Shown here: one piece after another, positions 1 to 6,431 of the stretch | Layout: the number at the start of each line of letters is the position of its first letter | Position numbering within the stretch: position 1 is the first letter of the stretch | Assembly: GCA_044238875.1 (NCBI GenBank) | Contig: JBIICM010000050.1 | Coordinates: 1 to 14,605, forward strand | DNA: 14,605 nt | From: JAIBAI01 sp044238875 | Lineage (GTDB): Bacteria; Bacteroidota; Bacteroidia; M30B66 | Direction: 5' to 3' | Program-made: the position numbers and the translations under genes | The notes under the pieces: generated by a model | Database searches by the model: none | Seen by the model: the letters and a program-made list of their open reading frames with translations, nothing else | Told to the model about the DNA's origin: nothing

Positions 1-290
1 ATTTTGAGGGATACTTCCTGAATAAGATACCTTTGATCCGCAAACTTAAATGGCGGGAGGTGTTTACGCTCAAATCGGTAATTGGTGATATGCGGCCTGA
101 AAACATTGCCATGATAAGATATCCCGGCGGAACAGACCCCAGGTTATACAGACCCTATCTGGAATCTGGTTTTGCCATTGAAAATATTTTGAAAATAATC
201 AGGGTGGATGCCCTCTGGCGGATGACCCACCTTAAAAGGCCCGGTGCCCGGGCAGTAGGTTTGAGGGTTTCGCTTGTAGTAAGGTTCTAG
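1..290 (+). CDS. DUF5686 family outer-membrane protein, C-terminal end (5' partial)
   Basis: The reading frame is open from base 3, giving the last 95 residues of a protein that began before the window. The visible part contains the run 'EGYFLNKIPLIRKLKWRE' followed by an 'ENI' segment, then 'PYLESGFAIENILKIIRVD' and a final strand ending in 'LVVRF'. These match my memory of the C-terminus of Bacteroidota DUF5686 proteins, which carry an N-terminal carboxypeptidase-regulatory-like domain and a C-terminal outer-membrane beta-barrel. Ending in an aromatic residue (Phe) is typical of outer-membrane barrels. An internal TTG at base 33 is not the start, because the homology continues upstream of it. 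The stop lies one base before the lptB start, so the two are very probably co-transcribed. The molecular function of the family is not established. Confidence 0.8.
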   Translation, partial: FEGYFLNKIPLIRKLKWREVFTLKSVIGDMRPENIAMIRYPGGTDPRLYRPYLESGFAIENILKIIRVDALWRMTHLKRPGARAVGLRVSLVVRF

Positions 291-291
291 G

Positions 292-1017
292 ATGAAATTA
301 TATACCAAAGATTTACTCAAAAGGTACGGCCGCAGAACGGTAGTTAACGGGGTATCAGTAGAGGTAAGCCAGGGAGAAATTGTTGGGTTGCTTGGGCCGA
401 ACGGCGCCGGTAAAACAACCACCTTCTATATGATGGTGGGGCTTATTAAACCCAACGAAGGCCAGATTTACCTTGACGATACTGAAATAACCGATCTGCC
501 AATGTACAAACGTGCCCGGCTGGGAGTGGGCTATCTTGCCCAGGAAGCTTCTATTTTCAGAAAACTCAGTGTAGAGGATAATATCCGTGCGGTGCTTGAA
601 ATGACCCGGCTGAGCCGAAAAGAGCAGTCGGAAAAACTGGAAACGCTGCTCGACGAGTTCTCTCTGACAAAAAAGCGAAAGTTCAGGGGCGATCTGCTAT
701 CAGGAGGCGAGCGCCGCAGAACGGAGATAGCCAGAGCCCTGGCCTCTGATCCGAAATTTATCCTCCTGGATGAGCCTTTTGCAGGTGTTGACCCTATAGC
801 GGTTGAGGATATCCAGGGAATTGTAGCACGGCTGAAAGAAAAAAATATTGGTATTCTGATTACCGATCATAATGTGCACGAGACCTTAAACATCACTGAT
901 CGCGCCTATCTGCTCTATGAAGGCAGTATTTTGAAGGCCGGTACCGCCGAAGAACTGGCCAACGACGAAATGGTGCGACAACTTTACCTTGGGATGAACT
1001 TTGAATTACGCCGTTAA
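292..1017 (+). CDS. lptB: LPS export ABC transporter ATP-binding protein LptB
   Basis: This is the 241-residue cytoplasmic ATPase of the LptB2FG complex, which extracts lipopolysaccharide from the inner membrane and drives it toward the outer membrane. All ABC motifs are intact: Walker A GPNGAGKT at residues 35-42, Q-loop Gln84, signature LSGGE at 136-140, Walker B FILLD at 156-160 with catalytic Glu161, D-loop GVDP, and switch His193 in ITDHNV. The LptB-type features 'GYLAQEASIFRKLSVEDN' and 'LLSGGERRRTEIARAL' separate it from branched-chain amino-acid ATPases of the same clade. Length is normal for the family. The ATG is one base after the stop of the DUF5686 gene, suggesting translational coupling. 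The lptF/G/A/C genes are not in this window, which is usual because lptB is often unlinked from lptFG. Confidence 0.95.
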   Translation: MKLYTKDLLKRYGRRTVVNGVSVEVSQGEIVGLLGPNGAGKTTTFYMMVGLIKPNEGQIYLDDTEITDLPMYKRARLGVGYLAQEASIFRKLSVEDNIRAVLEMTRLSRKEQSEKLETLLDEFSLTKKRKFRGDLLSGGERRRTEIARALASDPKFILLDEPFAGVDPIAVEDIQGIVARLKEKNIGILITDHNVHETLNITDRAYLLYEGSILKAGTAEELANDEMVRQLYLGMNFELRR

Positions 1018-1031
1018 AGCATTTACCTTTG
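1000..1031 (+). promoter_or_regulatory. Probable Bacteroidota promoter of purS (TTTG - 20 nt - TACCTTTG)
   Basis: TTTG at 1000-1003 is followed after 20 bases by TACCTTTG at 1024-1031. This matches the Bacteroidota vegetative promoter pattern (-33 TTTG, -7 TAnnTTTG, spacing near 20). The last G of the box is only 4 bases before the purS ATG at 1036, so the transcript would start at or within a few bases of the start codon. The -33 element lies inside the lptB 3' end. The motif was found by eye, and the same octamer occurs by chance elsewhere nearby. Confidence 0.5.
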
Positions 1032-1035
1032 AAGC

Positions 1036-1290
1036 ATGAAATTTACTGCAGAAATTGACATTATGCCTCATAAAGCCCTGCTTGACCCTCAGGGCAAGGC
1101 AGTTAGCGGCAGCATGAAAAACCTGGGCTTGCCTGAAATCACAGGCGTGAGAATTGGCAAACACATCAGCCTGAATGTTGAAGCTGATTCAGAGCAAGAG
1201 GCCCGCATCAAGGTTGAAAAAGCCTGCCGGGAATTGCTTTCCAATCCAATCATGGAGGCGTTTACCTTTGATCTTGAGGCTGCTCAATAG
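1036..1290 (+). CDS. purS: Phosphoribosylformylglycinamidine synthase subunit PurS
   Basis: This is an 84-residue small subunit of the three-part FGAM synthase (PurS-PurQ-PurL). That enzyme converts FGAR, ATP and glutamine to FGAM in de novo purine synthesis, and PurS bridges the amidotransferase PurQ and the synthetase PurL. Diagnostic segments are LDPQG at residues 16-20, a VRIGK segment at 38-42 and NPIME at 70-74, in the expected order and with the usual length of about 80-85 residues. It acts in the cytoplasm. The gene follows lptB by 18 bases but appears to have its own promoter at the end of lptB. purQ and purL are not adjacent: the next gene runs in the opposite direction. There is no convincing Shine-Dalgarno sequence before the ATG, consistent with a leaderless message. 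Confidence 0.9.
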   Translation: MKFTAEIDIMPHKALLDPQGKAVSGSMKNLGLPEITGVRIGKHISLNVEADSEQEARIKVEKACRELLSNPIMEAFTFDLEAAQ

Positions 1291-1343
1291 CTTTCAAATC
1301 ATTTATGCTATTCGATATCTTTATATCTGACAGCACAAATCAA

Positions 1344-2375
1344 CTACCTGAAAATCGCTGTTTTAAAATTACCTTGCGTATCCACCGAGCCGCGAAACAT
1401 ACCTCCGGTGGTGAAATTAAAAACAATATTACCCAAAGCATCCATTGCTACACAACCGCCCCTGCCCTTGTTTGCCTTTAGCTTTACCTGAATTGATTCT
1501 CCCACAGCTTCTGCAAGCGTATGCTGGCGGTATTTGATACGACAGGCAATATCATAAGCAATTACGTTTTTTATAAAATCTTCACCTCTGCCGGTACATG
1601 AAACTGCACATACACCATTTTCAGCATAAGTGCCTGCGCCTATCAGGGGAGAATCGCCAATACGGTTGAATTTCTTGTTAACGAGACCTCCTGTGCTTGT
1701 TCCTGCAGCAAGATTTCCGGCCTGATCAAGGGCTACACAACCTACAGTACCATATTTACCTTCTTTCTCCTTGTCATCTTCCTCACCATGGTCCAACTGC
1801 ATACCATCATCTTTTTTCAGTGCATCTTGCAATTGTTCCCAGCGTGATTGGGTAAAGAAATAGGAGGTATCAACCAGTTTCACCCCTTTTTCACGCACGA
1901 AATTTTCAGCCCCCTCTCCATACAGAAAAACTGATTTTGATTTGGTCATGATCAATCGGGCAGCAGAAATCGGATTTTTTATATGCTTAACACCTGCCAG
2001 GGCTCCCGCATCCAATGTGCGACCATTCATGATCGCTGCATCCAGTTCAATTGTTCCGTCATGTGTAAAAACGGCGCCCTTACCGGCATTAAACAAGGGC
2101 GAATCTTCCATTACCATAATCGCTTTTTCAACAGCATCTATACTTGACCCCCCGGTTTTGAGTATTTCATAGCCGGCATGCAGGGCTTCATTCAGTGCTT
2201 TGTGGTAGGCTTTCTGCTCATCTTCAGAAAGCTTCATTTTTCCAATTTCACCGGCACCACCATGTATTGCCAAAGCAAAAACCTGTTTCTTCATTTGTGC
2301 ATCCTCTCTGTTTGGTTTACAAGTCTGAAAGATGAATGGAATTAAAAGAAAGCAAAGAATAATATTTCTGTTCAT
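1344..2375 (-). CDS. Exported isoaspartyl peptidase / L-asparaginase (Ntn hydrolase)
   Basis: This belongs to the plant-type asparaginase/isoaspartyl dipeptidase family (T2), which self-cleaves before a threonine and hydrolyses beta-aspartyl peptides and asparagine. Visible motifs are 'AIHGGAGEIG' near the mature N-terminus, 'NAGKGAVFTHDGTIELDA', the autocleavage site 'KYGTVGC' with nucleophile Thr210 (numbered from the ATG at 2375), 'GTSTGGLVNKKFNRIGDSP' and 'GRGEDFIKN'. An acidic, disordered-looking stretch (HGEEDDKEKEG) precedes the cleavage Thr, as is common for the alpha-chain tail. The N-terminus has a hydrophobic signal ending in 'FIFQTC', a plausible lipobox with Cys19, so the enzyme may be a lipoprotein. 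An upstream in-frame ATG at 2396 would overlap the previous gene and put extra residues before the signal, so 2375 is preferred. That start is 2 bases after the stop of the DUF2490 gene. It is the last gene of the minus-strand block and converges on purS. Confidence 0.88.
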   Translation of the reverse strand: MNRNIILCFLLIPFIFQTCKPNREDAQMKKQVFALAIHGGAGEIGKMKLSEDEQKAYHKALNEALHAGYEILKTGGSSIDAVEKAIMVMEDSPLFNAGKGAVFTHDGTIELDAAIMNGRTLDAGALAGVKHIKNPISAARLIMTKSKSVFLYGEGAENFVREKGVKLVDTSYFFTQSRWEQLQDALKKDDGMQLDHGEEDDKEKEGKYGTVGCVALDQAGNLAAGTSTGGLVNKKFNRIGDSPLIGAGTYAENGVCAVSCTGRGEDFIKNVIAYDIACRIKYRQHTLAEAVGESIQVKLKANKGRGGCVAMDALGNIVFNFTTGGMFRGSVDTQGNFKTAIFR

Positions 2376-2377
2376 GT

Positions 2378-3049
2378 TCACAAGGTAAAATTGCATCCGA
2401 TTCCCAGCAGGTAATAGGTAAAAGGATTGTTGCGGTTAAGTTGTTTTTGCATCTGAAAAAAATATTCAAGTGACACATTCCGGTTCAACCGGTTATGAAT
2501 TGAGGGGCCTATTCTCACCTGATCAATATAACCTCTTTCAGGTCGGTTAAGTGGTTGAAACAACTCAGCATTTGCGCCTACCTTCAGGTGGTAGTTTATT
2601 GATCTGCTAAACGAAAACCTCAGCCGATGATAAAACCATGGGCCCTTAAACGCATCGTTCAGGTGCATGCCATACGACATGCCCTGCCAGCGGGTTCTCA
2701 TTGCAAAGTTCCATCTTCGTTTCTTAAGCTTCATGTTCAAAGCATAAAATACAACAGCCCGGTCATCAAATGCATTTGTTCGTTGTTTCTGCATATTCCA
2801 TCGCAGATGCAATTCATGTGATAATTTATTTGACAACTGCTGCCTGATAAATATATCATGAATAAACAGCCACCATTCAGAGGCGTTTTCATACCTCAAA
2901 ATATGCTCTGTGAAACCGGCTGTGAAATTTTCATTTATTTTATACTGAAACGTAAAATAATTCCAGGTGCCGAAATCCTTTTGCTGGGCATGCAATGTAG
3001 TAGCGAAATATTTTATAAACAATAACAATAAAAAACCTTTAAGCTTCAT
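2378..3049 (-). CDS. DUF2490 family outer-membrane beta-barrel protein
   Basis: A 223-residue protein with a clear signal peptide (hydrophobic 'GFLLLLFIKYFATTLHA', cleavage before QQ). The mature part alternates polar and aromatic residues across many short strands, such as 'FGTWNYFTFQYKINENF', 'HELHLRWNMQKQ' and 'YHRLRFSFSRSINYHLKVGA', and ends in a final strand 'LLGIGCNFTL'. This fits DUF2490, a Bacteroidota family of predicted outer-membrane barrels with no known function. Its ATG overlaps the stop of the upstream gene by four bases (ATGA), so translation is probably coupled. The assignment rests on pattern recognition; any small outer-membrane porin-like barrel is the alternative. Confidence 0.72.
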   Translation of the reverse strand: MKLKGFLLLLFIKYFATTLHAQQKDFGTWNYFTFQYKINENFTAGFTEHILRYENASEWWLFIHDIFIRQQLSNKLSHELHLRWNMQKQRTNAFDDRAVVFYALNMKLKKRRWNFAMRTRWQGMSYGMHLNDAFKGPWFYHRLRFSFSRSINYHLKVGANAELFQPLNRPERGYIDQVRIGPSIHNRLNRNVSLEYFFQMQKQLNRNNPFTYYLLGIGCNFTL

Positions 3050-3600
3050 CTGGTCAATTGAAAGGTTTTTTCGAATACTATTTTACCGTCAGCATTTTTT
3101 GTGATTTGACGCTCCAGTATCCCCTCGTTGTTGTAAAAATAAAGTCGTTGCTTTTCAATTTTATCGTTGATGAAAAGCAATTCACTTGTTTTATTTCCCC
3201 ATTTATCATAACTGATAATTGTTTTACGAATTAAATTCTCCCTCAATTGATTTGTTGTACGTTCTATTTCGCGACCTTTTTTGTCATATAAAACATATTC
3301 CCTAATTTTCAGACTATCGTTTTTGTCGTAAATTTTACTCTCGAATACCCATTTACTGTATTTATTTACAGTGTGTTTCAGCAGTTTCTCTTCTTTACCC
3401 CACTCCCAGGATTCAAGCACCTTTCCTTTTCTGTTTATGAGCTCTACCGTGCGCGATGTAAAAGCTGAATCTTTCAGTTCGGTTGTTCTTGTTTCAATTT
3501 TCCGTATGCCATGAGAAGCCCATTTGGCATGCTGTGCAGTCAGTTTATTTACCCATGCAACCTGAAATAAAAAGAAAAGAAAAACGATTGACCTAATCAT
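3046..3600 (-). CDS. Exported protein with YD/RHS-like short motifs, function unknown
   Basis: With the ATG at 3600 the product is 184 residues and has a signal peptide ('MIRSIVFLFFLFQVAWVNKL', cleavage likely after TAQ). An in-frame ATG at 3648 would place a charged stretch before the signal and overlap the upstream gene by 56 bases, so 3600 is the better start. The mature part carries several spaced motifs of the form Y(D/N)xxG: 'IYDKND', 'LYDKKGREIERT', 'SYDKWGNKTSEL', 'FYNNEGILERQI' and a final 'NADGKIVFEKTF'. These resemble the short beta-hairpin YD units of RHS-like proteins, but there are too few to build an RHS shell. The start overlaps the upstream lipoprotein gene by 8 bases, and the end overlaps the DUF2490 start by 4 bases. 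The gene is strongly AT-rich. I do not recognise a named family. Confidence 0.68.
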   Translation of the reverse strand: MIRSIVFLFFLFQVAWVNKLTAQHAKWASHGIRKIETRTTELKDSAFTSRTVELINRKGKVLESWEWGKEEKLLKHTVNKYSKWVFESKIYDKNDSLKIREYVLYDKKGREIERTTNQLRENLIRKTIISYDKWGNKTSELLFINDKIEKQRLYFYNNEGILERQITKNADGKIVFEKTFQLTR

Positions 3601-3988
3601 AAACAATAAGATCAGGCATCGTAAATGTTTTATTCTTTGGCAGCTCAATGTTTTGAATCACTGCAACTTTTCCGGAGAGCACTTCTCCGCTGGTATCCGC
3701 TGAGTAGGTGTAAATACTATACTTACCCGGATAGAGAAATTCAAAACGAAAGTTTCCATTGTAATCTGTTTTTATTCGCTTATCGTACCCGGCATGGTTA
3801 CCAAAAACAATATATACGAATTGATCTGCAGCAGGATAAATGCCGATCAGCTGAGTAAATGATGCATTGTAGTCATGTGTGATTACTTTACCCTGAATGG
3901 CACTATTGCCCCCTACGCCAGGTTCTTTCTCACATGATTGGAGCAGTAAAATGCCCGATAGCAAAACAACTATTTGTTTAAGAAACAT
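3593..3988 (-). CDS. Small lipoprotein with prealbumin/Cna-B-like fold
   Basis: A 131-residue protein with a strong lipoprotein signal: hydrophobic 'IVVLLSGILLLQSC', lipobox LQSC and acylated Cys19. The residues after the Cys (EKEP) are charged, which in some Bacteroidota marks lipoproteins for the cell surface, though the match to a known export signal is only partial. The mature part reads as one beta-sandwich of the carboxypeptidase-regulatory/Cna-B type: 'IQGKVITHDYN' at its start, 'IKTDYNGNFRFEFLYPGKY' in the middle and 'KTFTMPDLIVYD' at the end. The 'TDxNGxFxFxxLxPGxY' motif is characteristic of that fold. Its start overlaps the upstream membrane protein by 11 bases, and its stop overlaps the next gene by 8 bases. 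Function is unknown; it could be a binding partner of an outer-membrane protein. Confidence 0.78.
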   Translation of the reverse strand: MFLKQIVVLLSGILLLQSCEKEPGVGGNSAIQGKVITHDYNASFTQLIGIYPAADQFVYIVFGNHAGYDKRIKTDYNGNFRFEFLYPGKYSIYTYSADTSGEVLSGKVAVIQNIELPKNKTFTMPDLIVYD

Positions 3989-5402
3989 GTATAAGTTTTT
4001 TGTTTTGTTGTTCGATCAAATTTAAAAAAATATCTCCTTCGGGCCATTTTCTATAAGCCTCGGTATTCATCCGACTCAGTATGATTTTTCCGGGATGCAG
4101 CAAAGCTCTCAGGAGGTACATAATTCGAAGTTGCTGATCAGATAGTTTTTTGCTGCCCCACTTGTTTTGCCATTTAAAATCTTGCCAAACCTCAGCACCA
4201 AATGCCTGTAAAAAATGATCCAGCTGAGCGCGTTGCTTTGATTCCTTATCTGATAAAACAACTGATAGATAAGTCTCACCTCTTAGCGGTGCTGTAAAAT
4301 CAAGCAGTGTTACTTCTTTGAAAAAAGCATCAGTTTCCTTACCTACTGTTAAATGTTCATCAAAAAACAATGGGAGCATTTTATCCCATTGAAACGATGC
4401 TGAATTGATGTTATGATTACCGGTTGAATACTTATGAAGAAAAGGGTTGATTTCGCTGATTTTATTTTGCTTGTTATGTTCATGCGTAATTTCTGAATAC
4501 CATTTATCTTTTATTGTTCGCATTGTTTTCCAATAGGCAGGAGCGCTGAAACAGCGCATCAGCGCCGACTGACTGTAAATGATTATCAGCACAATCTGCA
4601 AAATGGCAATACTTCCGGTGTTGTTATTTTTTAACAGAAATGCAAGTATGAAAATAAAGCCAAAAAGAGCTGCCGGAAACAGGGCTCCTGTGAATGCTTT
4701 TTCGCGTGCATAGGCACTTGTTTTTTCGGCTGTTTTATTTTGTCTTCTCTGATAAATTGATTTTTCCTTCCTCCATTGAAAATACCTGTTTAGATAGGCT
4801 CTCTGGCTGAGCAGGAACTTAAATTTTTGTGAAAGTTTCGATCTGGCGGTTTTCCATTCATGTCGTTTTTTAATAAAGAAATGTGCCATCAGGCGGCGAA
4901 ATACCATTCCGGATGTAAAAAACAATACCCACCCAATTGCAGCCAATTTGTTTAGAATTAATAAGATTAAAAATATAACTAATAAAAAACAAACATCCGC
5001 CCACCAAATAATGATTCCTTTGAAAAATGCCTTAGCATAATTACTGATCTCACGGTATTTGCTTTCGTTATGTTTTAATGTTGGCCCGCTGATCCAAAAG
5101 TTATTGAGGGGAGATTGTATATTAAACGGCGCAGTGATTCTGCTGAAGTTTCTCAGATAGGTACTGATAAATCTTGCCAGTAAAAGTAAACCGGCAAGTA
5201 TCCATTTATCGGTTTGGGTAAAAACTGCAGGAAAAATTATTTCGAGCAATTTGGCTTTTGCCGATTCAGATTCTCCTGCTATCAGACCAATCTGTAAAAG
5301 AAGCAGGATGGTGAAAAAGTTATGCAGGAAGTGAAATAGCCCTGCAGCTATCGTTTGTAGGGTTATTAGCTGAGGAGGTTTTGATGCAACGCTTTTGGTC
5401 AC
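3978..5402 (-). CDS. Six-helix membrane protein resembling an ABC exporter with a degenerate, truncated ATPase domain
   Basis: A 474-residue protein with six hydrophobic segments, roughly residues 14-40, 67-85, 125-150, 153-172, 236-258 and 263-282. This is the arrangement of a type IV ABC exporter, with long basic loops between helices 4 and 5. The C-terminal 110 residues resemble a nucleotide-binding domain. 'KLSDQQLRIMYLLRALLHPG' (residues 419-438) lines up with the ABC signature and following helix, and 'KIILSRMNTEA' (439-449) lines up with Walker B. The catalytic residues are missing: the Walker B Asp-Glu is replaced by Arg444-Met445, no P-loop is visible after 'PLRGETY' (372-378) where Walker A would lie, and the chain ends at 'LIHVS' just before the usual switch His. 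The frame is clean, with no sign of recent decay. It starts with GTG directly after the TAA of the NTPase gene and overlaps the lipoprotein gene by 11 bases. It probably cannot hydrolyse ATP itself. The ABC relationship is my alignment by eye. Confidence 0.72.
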   Translation of the reverse strand: MTKSVASKPPQLITLQTIAAGLFHFLHNFFTILLLLQIGLIAGESESAKAKLLEIIFPAVFTQTDKWILAGLLLLARFISTYLRNFSRITAPFNIQSPLNNFWISGPTLKHNESKYREISNYAKAFFKGIIIWWADVCFLLVIFLILLILNKLAAIGWVLFFTSGMVFRRLMAHFFIKKRHEWKTARSKLSQKFKFLLSQRAYLNRYFQWRKEKSIYQRRQNKTAEKTSAYAREKAFTGALFPAALFGFIFILAFLLKNNNTGSIAILQIVLIIIYSQSALMRCFSAPAYWKTMRTIKDKWYSEITHEHNKQNKISEINPFLHKYSTGNHNINSASFQWDKMLPLFFDEHLTVGKETDAFFKEVTLLDFTAPLRGETYLSVVLSDKESKQRAQLDHFLQAFGAEVWQDFKWQNKWGSKKLSDQQLRIMYLLRALLHPGKIILSRMNTEAYRKWPEGDIFLNLIEQQNKKLIHVS

Positions 5403-6431
5403 TTACCCGAATAATTGATTGGCTTTCATTTGTTCGAGGTCTTCGATCCCCATCACCGGTATGTTAACCCGATCGCTGACTTCTCTGATGAGTAATTCGC
5501 TCATGGTAAATCTGCCGCATAATAGCCTTGGTGTGATATTGATTTTCTGTAATACCTCCAGCCCATGCAAAACACTAAGGCTGTCGCCGCTTGAAAACAC
5601 CACATGGTCAATCGTTTTCATAAACCTTTGATCAGCAATCAGCGATGCGGTTTCAGTCTGAAGAATACCGTCAGCAATTTCCATCACTATATAATCAAGC
5701 TGACCAAAGTTCCACATGCGGTTTCTCAGCAATTCATAGATATCAAGAATTTCATCAGCCGGCACTGTAAAAGTGCTGGGATAGCCTGCATCAGAAAAGT
5801 CGAGCGTAAACGCGGCACCGCAATCGAGCACAAAATCTTTGTCTTTTGTATAGGCAGTTCCGGTAAGCTTTATGAAGCCGACTTGTTTTCCTGCAAGGTA
5901 AAGCCCACGGCTGATGTAGGCGGCAGAGGTAGTTTTGCCGCTGTCCATGGTTGAACCAATTGAGAGGATAACCGGAGGGCCCTTTTTCTCCCCGCTGAAT
6001 GCAGGTCGCTCCATTCCATAGAATTTGGAGTTGATGATTTTGCCTTGCTCATCGGTGGCAAAACCCAGCCACTTAACCTTTGTGGGTTCTATATCAATCA
6101 GGGATGCATTTTTTGATTTAACCACACCGATCACCCCGCCGGCTCCGAGTATATCGTATTCAGGCAGAATTTCCTTTGGCACATACCCTTCAAATTGCGA
6201 AGTAGCATAGCGATCTGCAAATGATGCTAAAATTAAATCGCCCTCAAAAATTGCGACATTCCTTTTTGATTCCGATTGAACTGTTTGATGTCGCCCAAGG
6301 GTTACCACCTCAAATAAGGCAATATCTCCGGCAACCGGCAACCGGTTGGTATAACCATCCTGTTCAATCTTATAAGTACTGATAAACTGGGTAACCAGTG
6401 TTTTCTTAATCTTCCGCCCCTTTGTCTCCAT
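5403..6431 (-). CDS. P-loop NTPase of the BioD/MobB-like (SIMIBI) type with N-terminal beta-rich domain
   Basis: A 342-residue cytoplasmic protein with no signal peptide and no membrane segment. Residues about 30-140 form a beta-rich domain with 'RLPVAGDIALFEVVTLGRH', 'FEGDLILASFADRYATSQFE' and 'YDILGAGGVIGVV'. From about residue 153 there is a nucleotide-binding domain with P-loop GSTMDSGKTT (159-168). After it come the SIMIBI-like features 'GKQVGFIKLTGTA' and 'DFSDAGYPSTF' (211-221), and a Walker B-like strand 'DYIVMEIADGILQTET' (246-261). The layout recalls dethiobiotin synthetase, MobB and DUF1611 proteins, but I cannot assign the substrate. The ATG overlaps the stop of the propeller gene by one base (TGATG), and the TAA abuts the GTG of the pseudo-ABC protein. 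A link between this NTPase and the ATPase-dead transporter is possible but inferred. Confidence 0.75.
   Translation of the reverse strand: METKGRKIKKTLVTQFISTYKIEQDGYTNRLPVAGDIALFEVVTLGRHQTVQSESKRNVAIFEGDLILASFADRYATSQFEGYVPKEILPEYDILGAGGVIGVVKSKNASLIDIEPTKVKWLGFATDEQGKIINSKFYGMERPAFSGEKKGPPVILSIGSTMDSGKTTSAAYISRGLYLAGKQVGFIKLTGTAYTKDKDFVLDCGAAFTLDFSDAGYPSTFTVPADEILDIYELLRNRMWNFGQLDYIVMEIADGILQTETASLIADQRFMKTIDHVVFSSGDSLSVLHGLEVLQKINITPRLLCGRFTMSELLIREVSDRVNIPVMGIEDLEQMKANQLFG

Noticed and set aside
28..35. TACCTTTG box upstream of lptB
   Set aside because: It encodes the conserved 'IPL' residues of the DUF5686 protein and has no supported start near it; lptB is better explained by read-through from the upstream gene.
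1263..1270. TACCTTTG box at the end of purS
   Set aside because: It lies in the codons for the conserved PurS C-terminus, the nearest upstream TTG is about 26 bases away (too far), and the next gene downstream is on the opposite strand.
1309..1322. GATAT-CTTT-ATATC inverted repeat between the convergent purS and asparaginase genes
   Set aside because: The stem is only 5 bp and entirely weak apart from one G-C pair, with no T-tract; not enough to call a terminator.
3978..5402. Frameshifted or decayed ABC transporter gene
   Set aside because: I looked for a continuation of the ATPase domain past the stop and for a P-loop in other frames. The next gene begins immediately as a distinct lipoprotein, and the frame is uninterrupted over 474 codons, so recent decay is unlikely.
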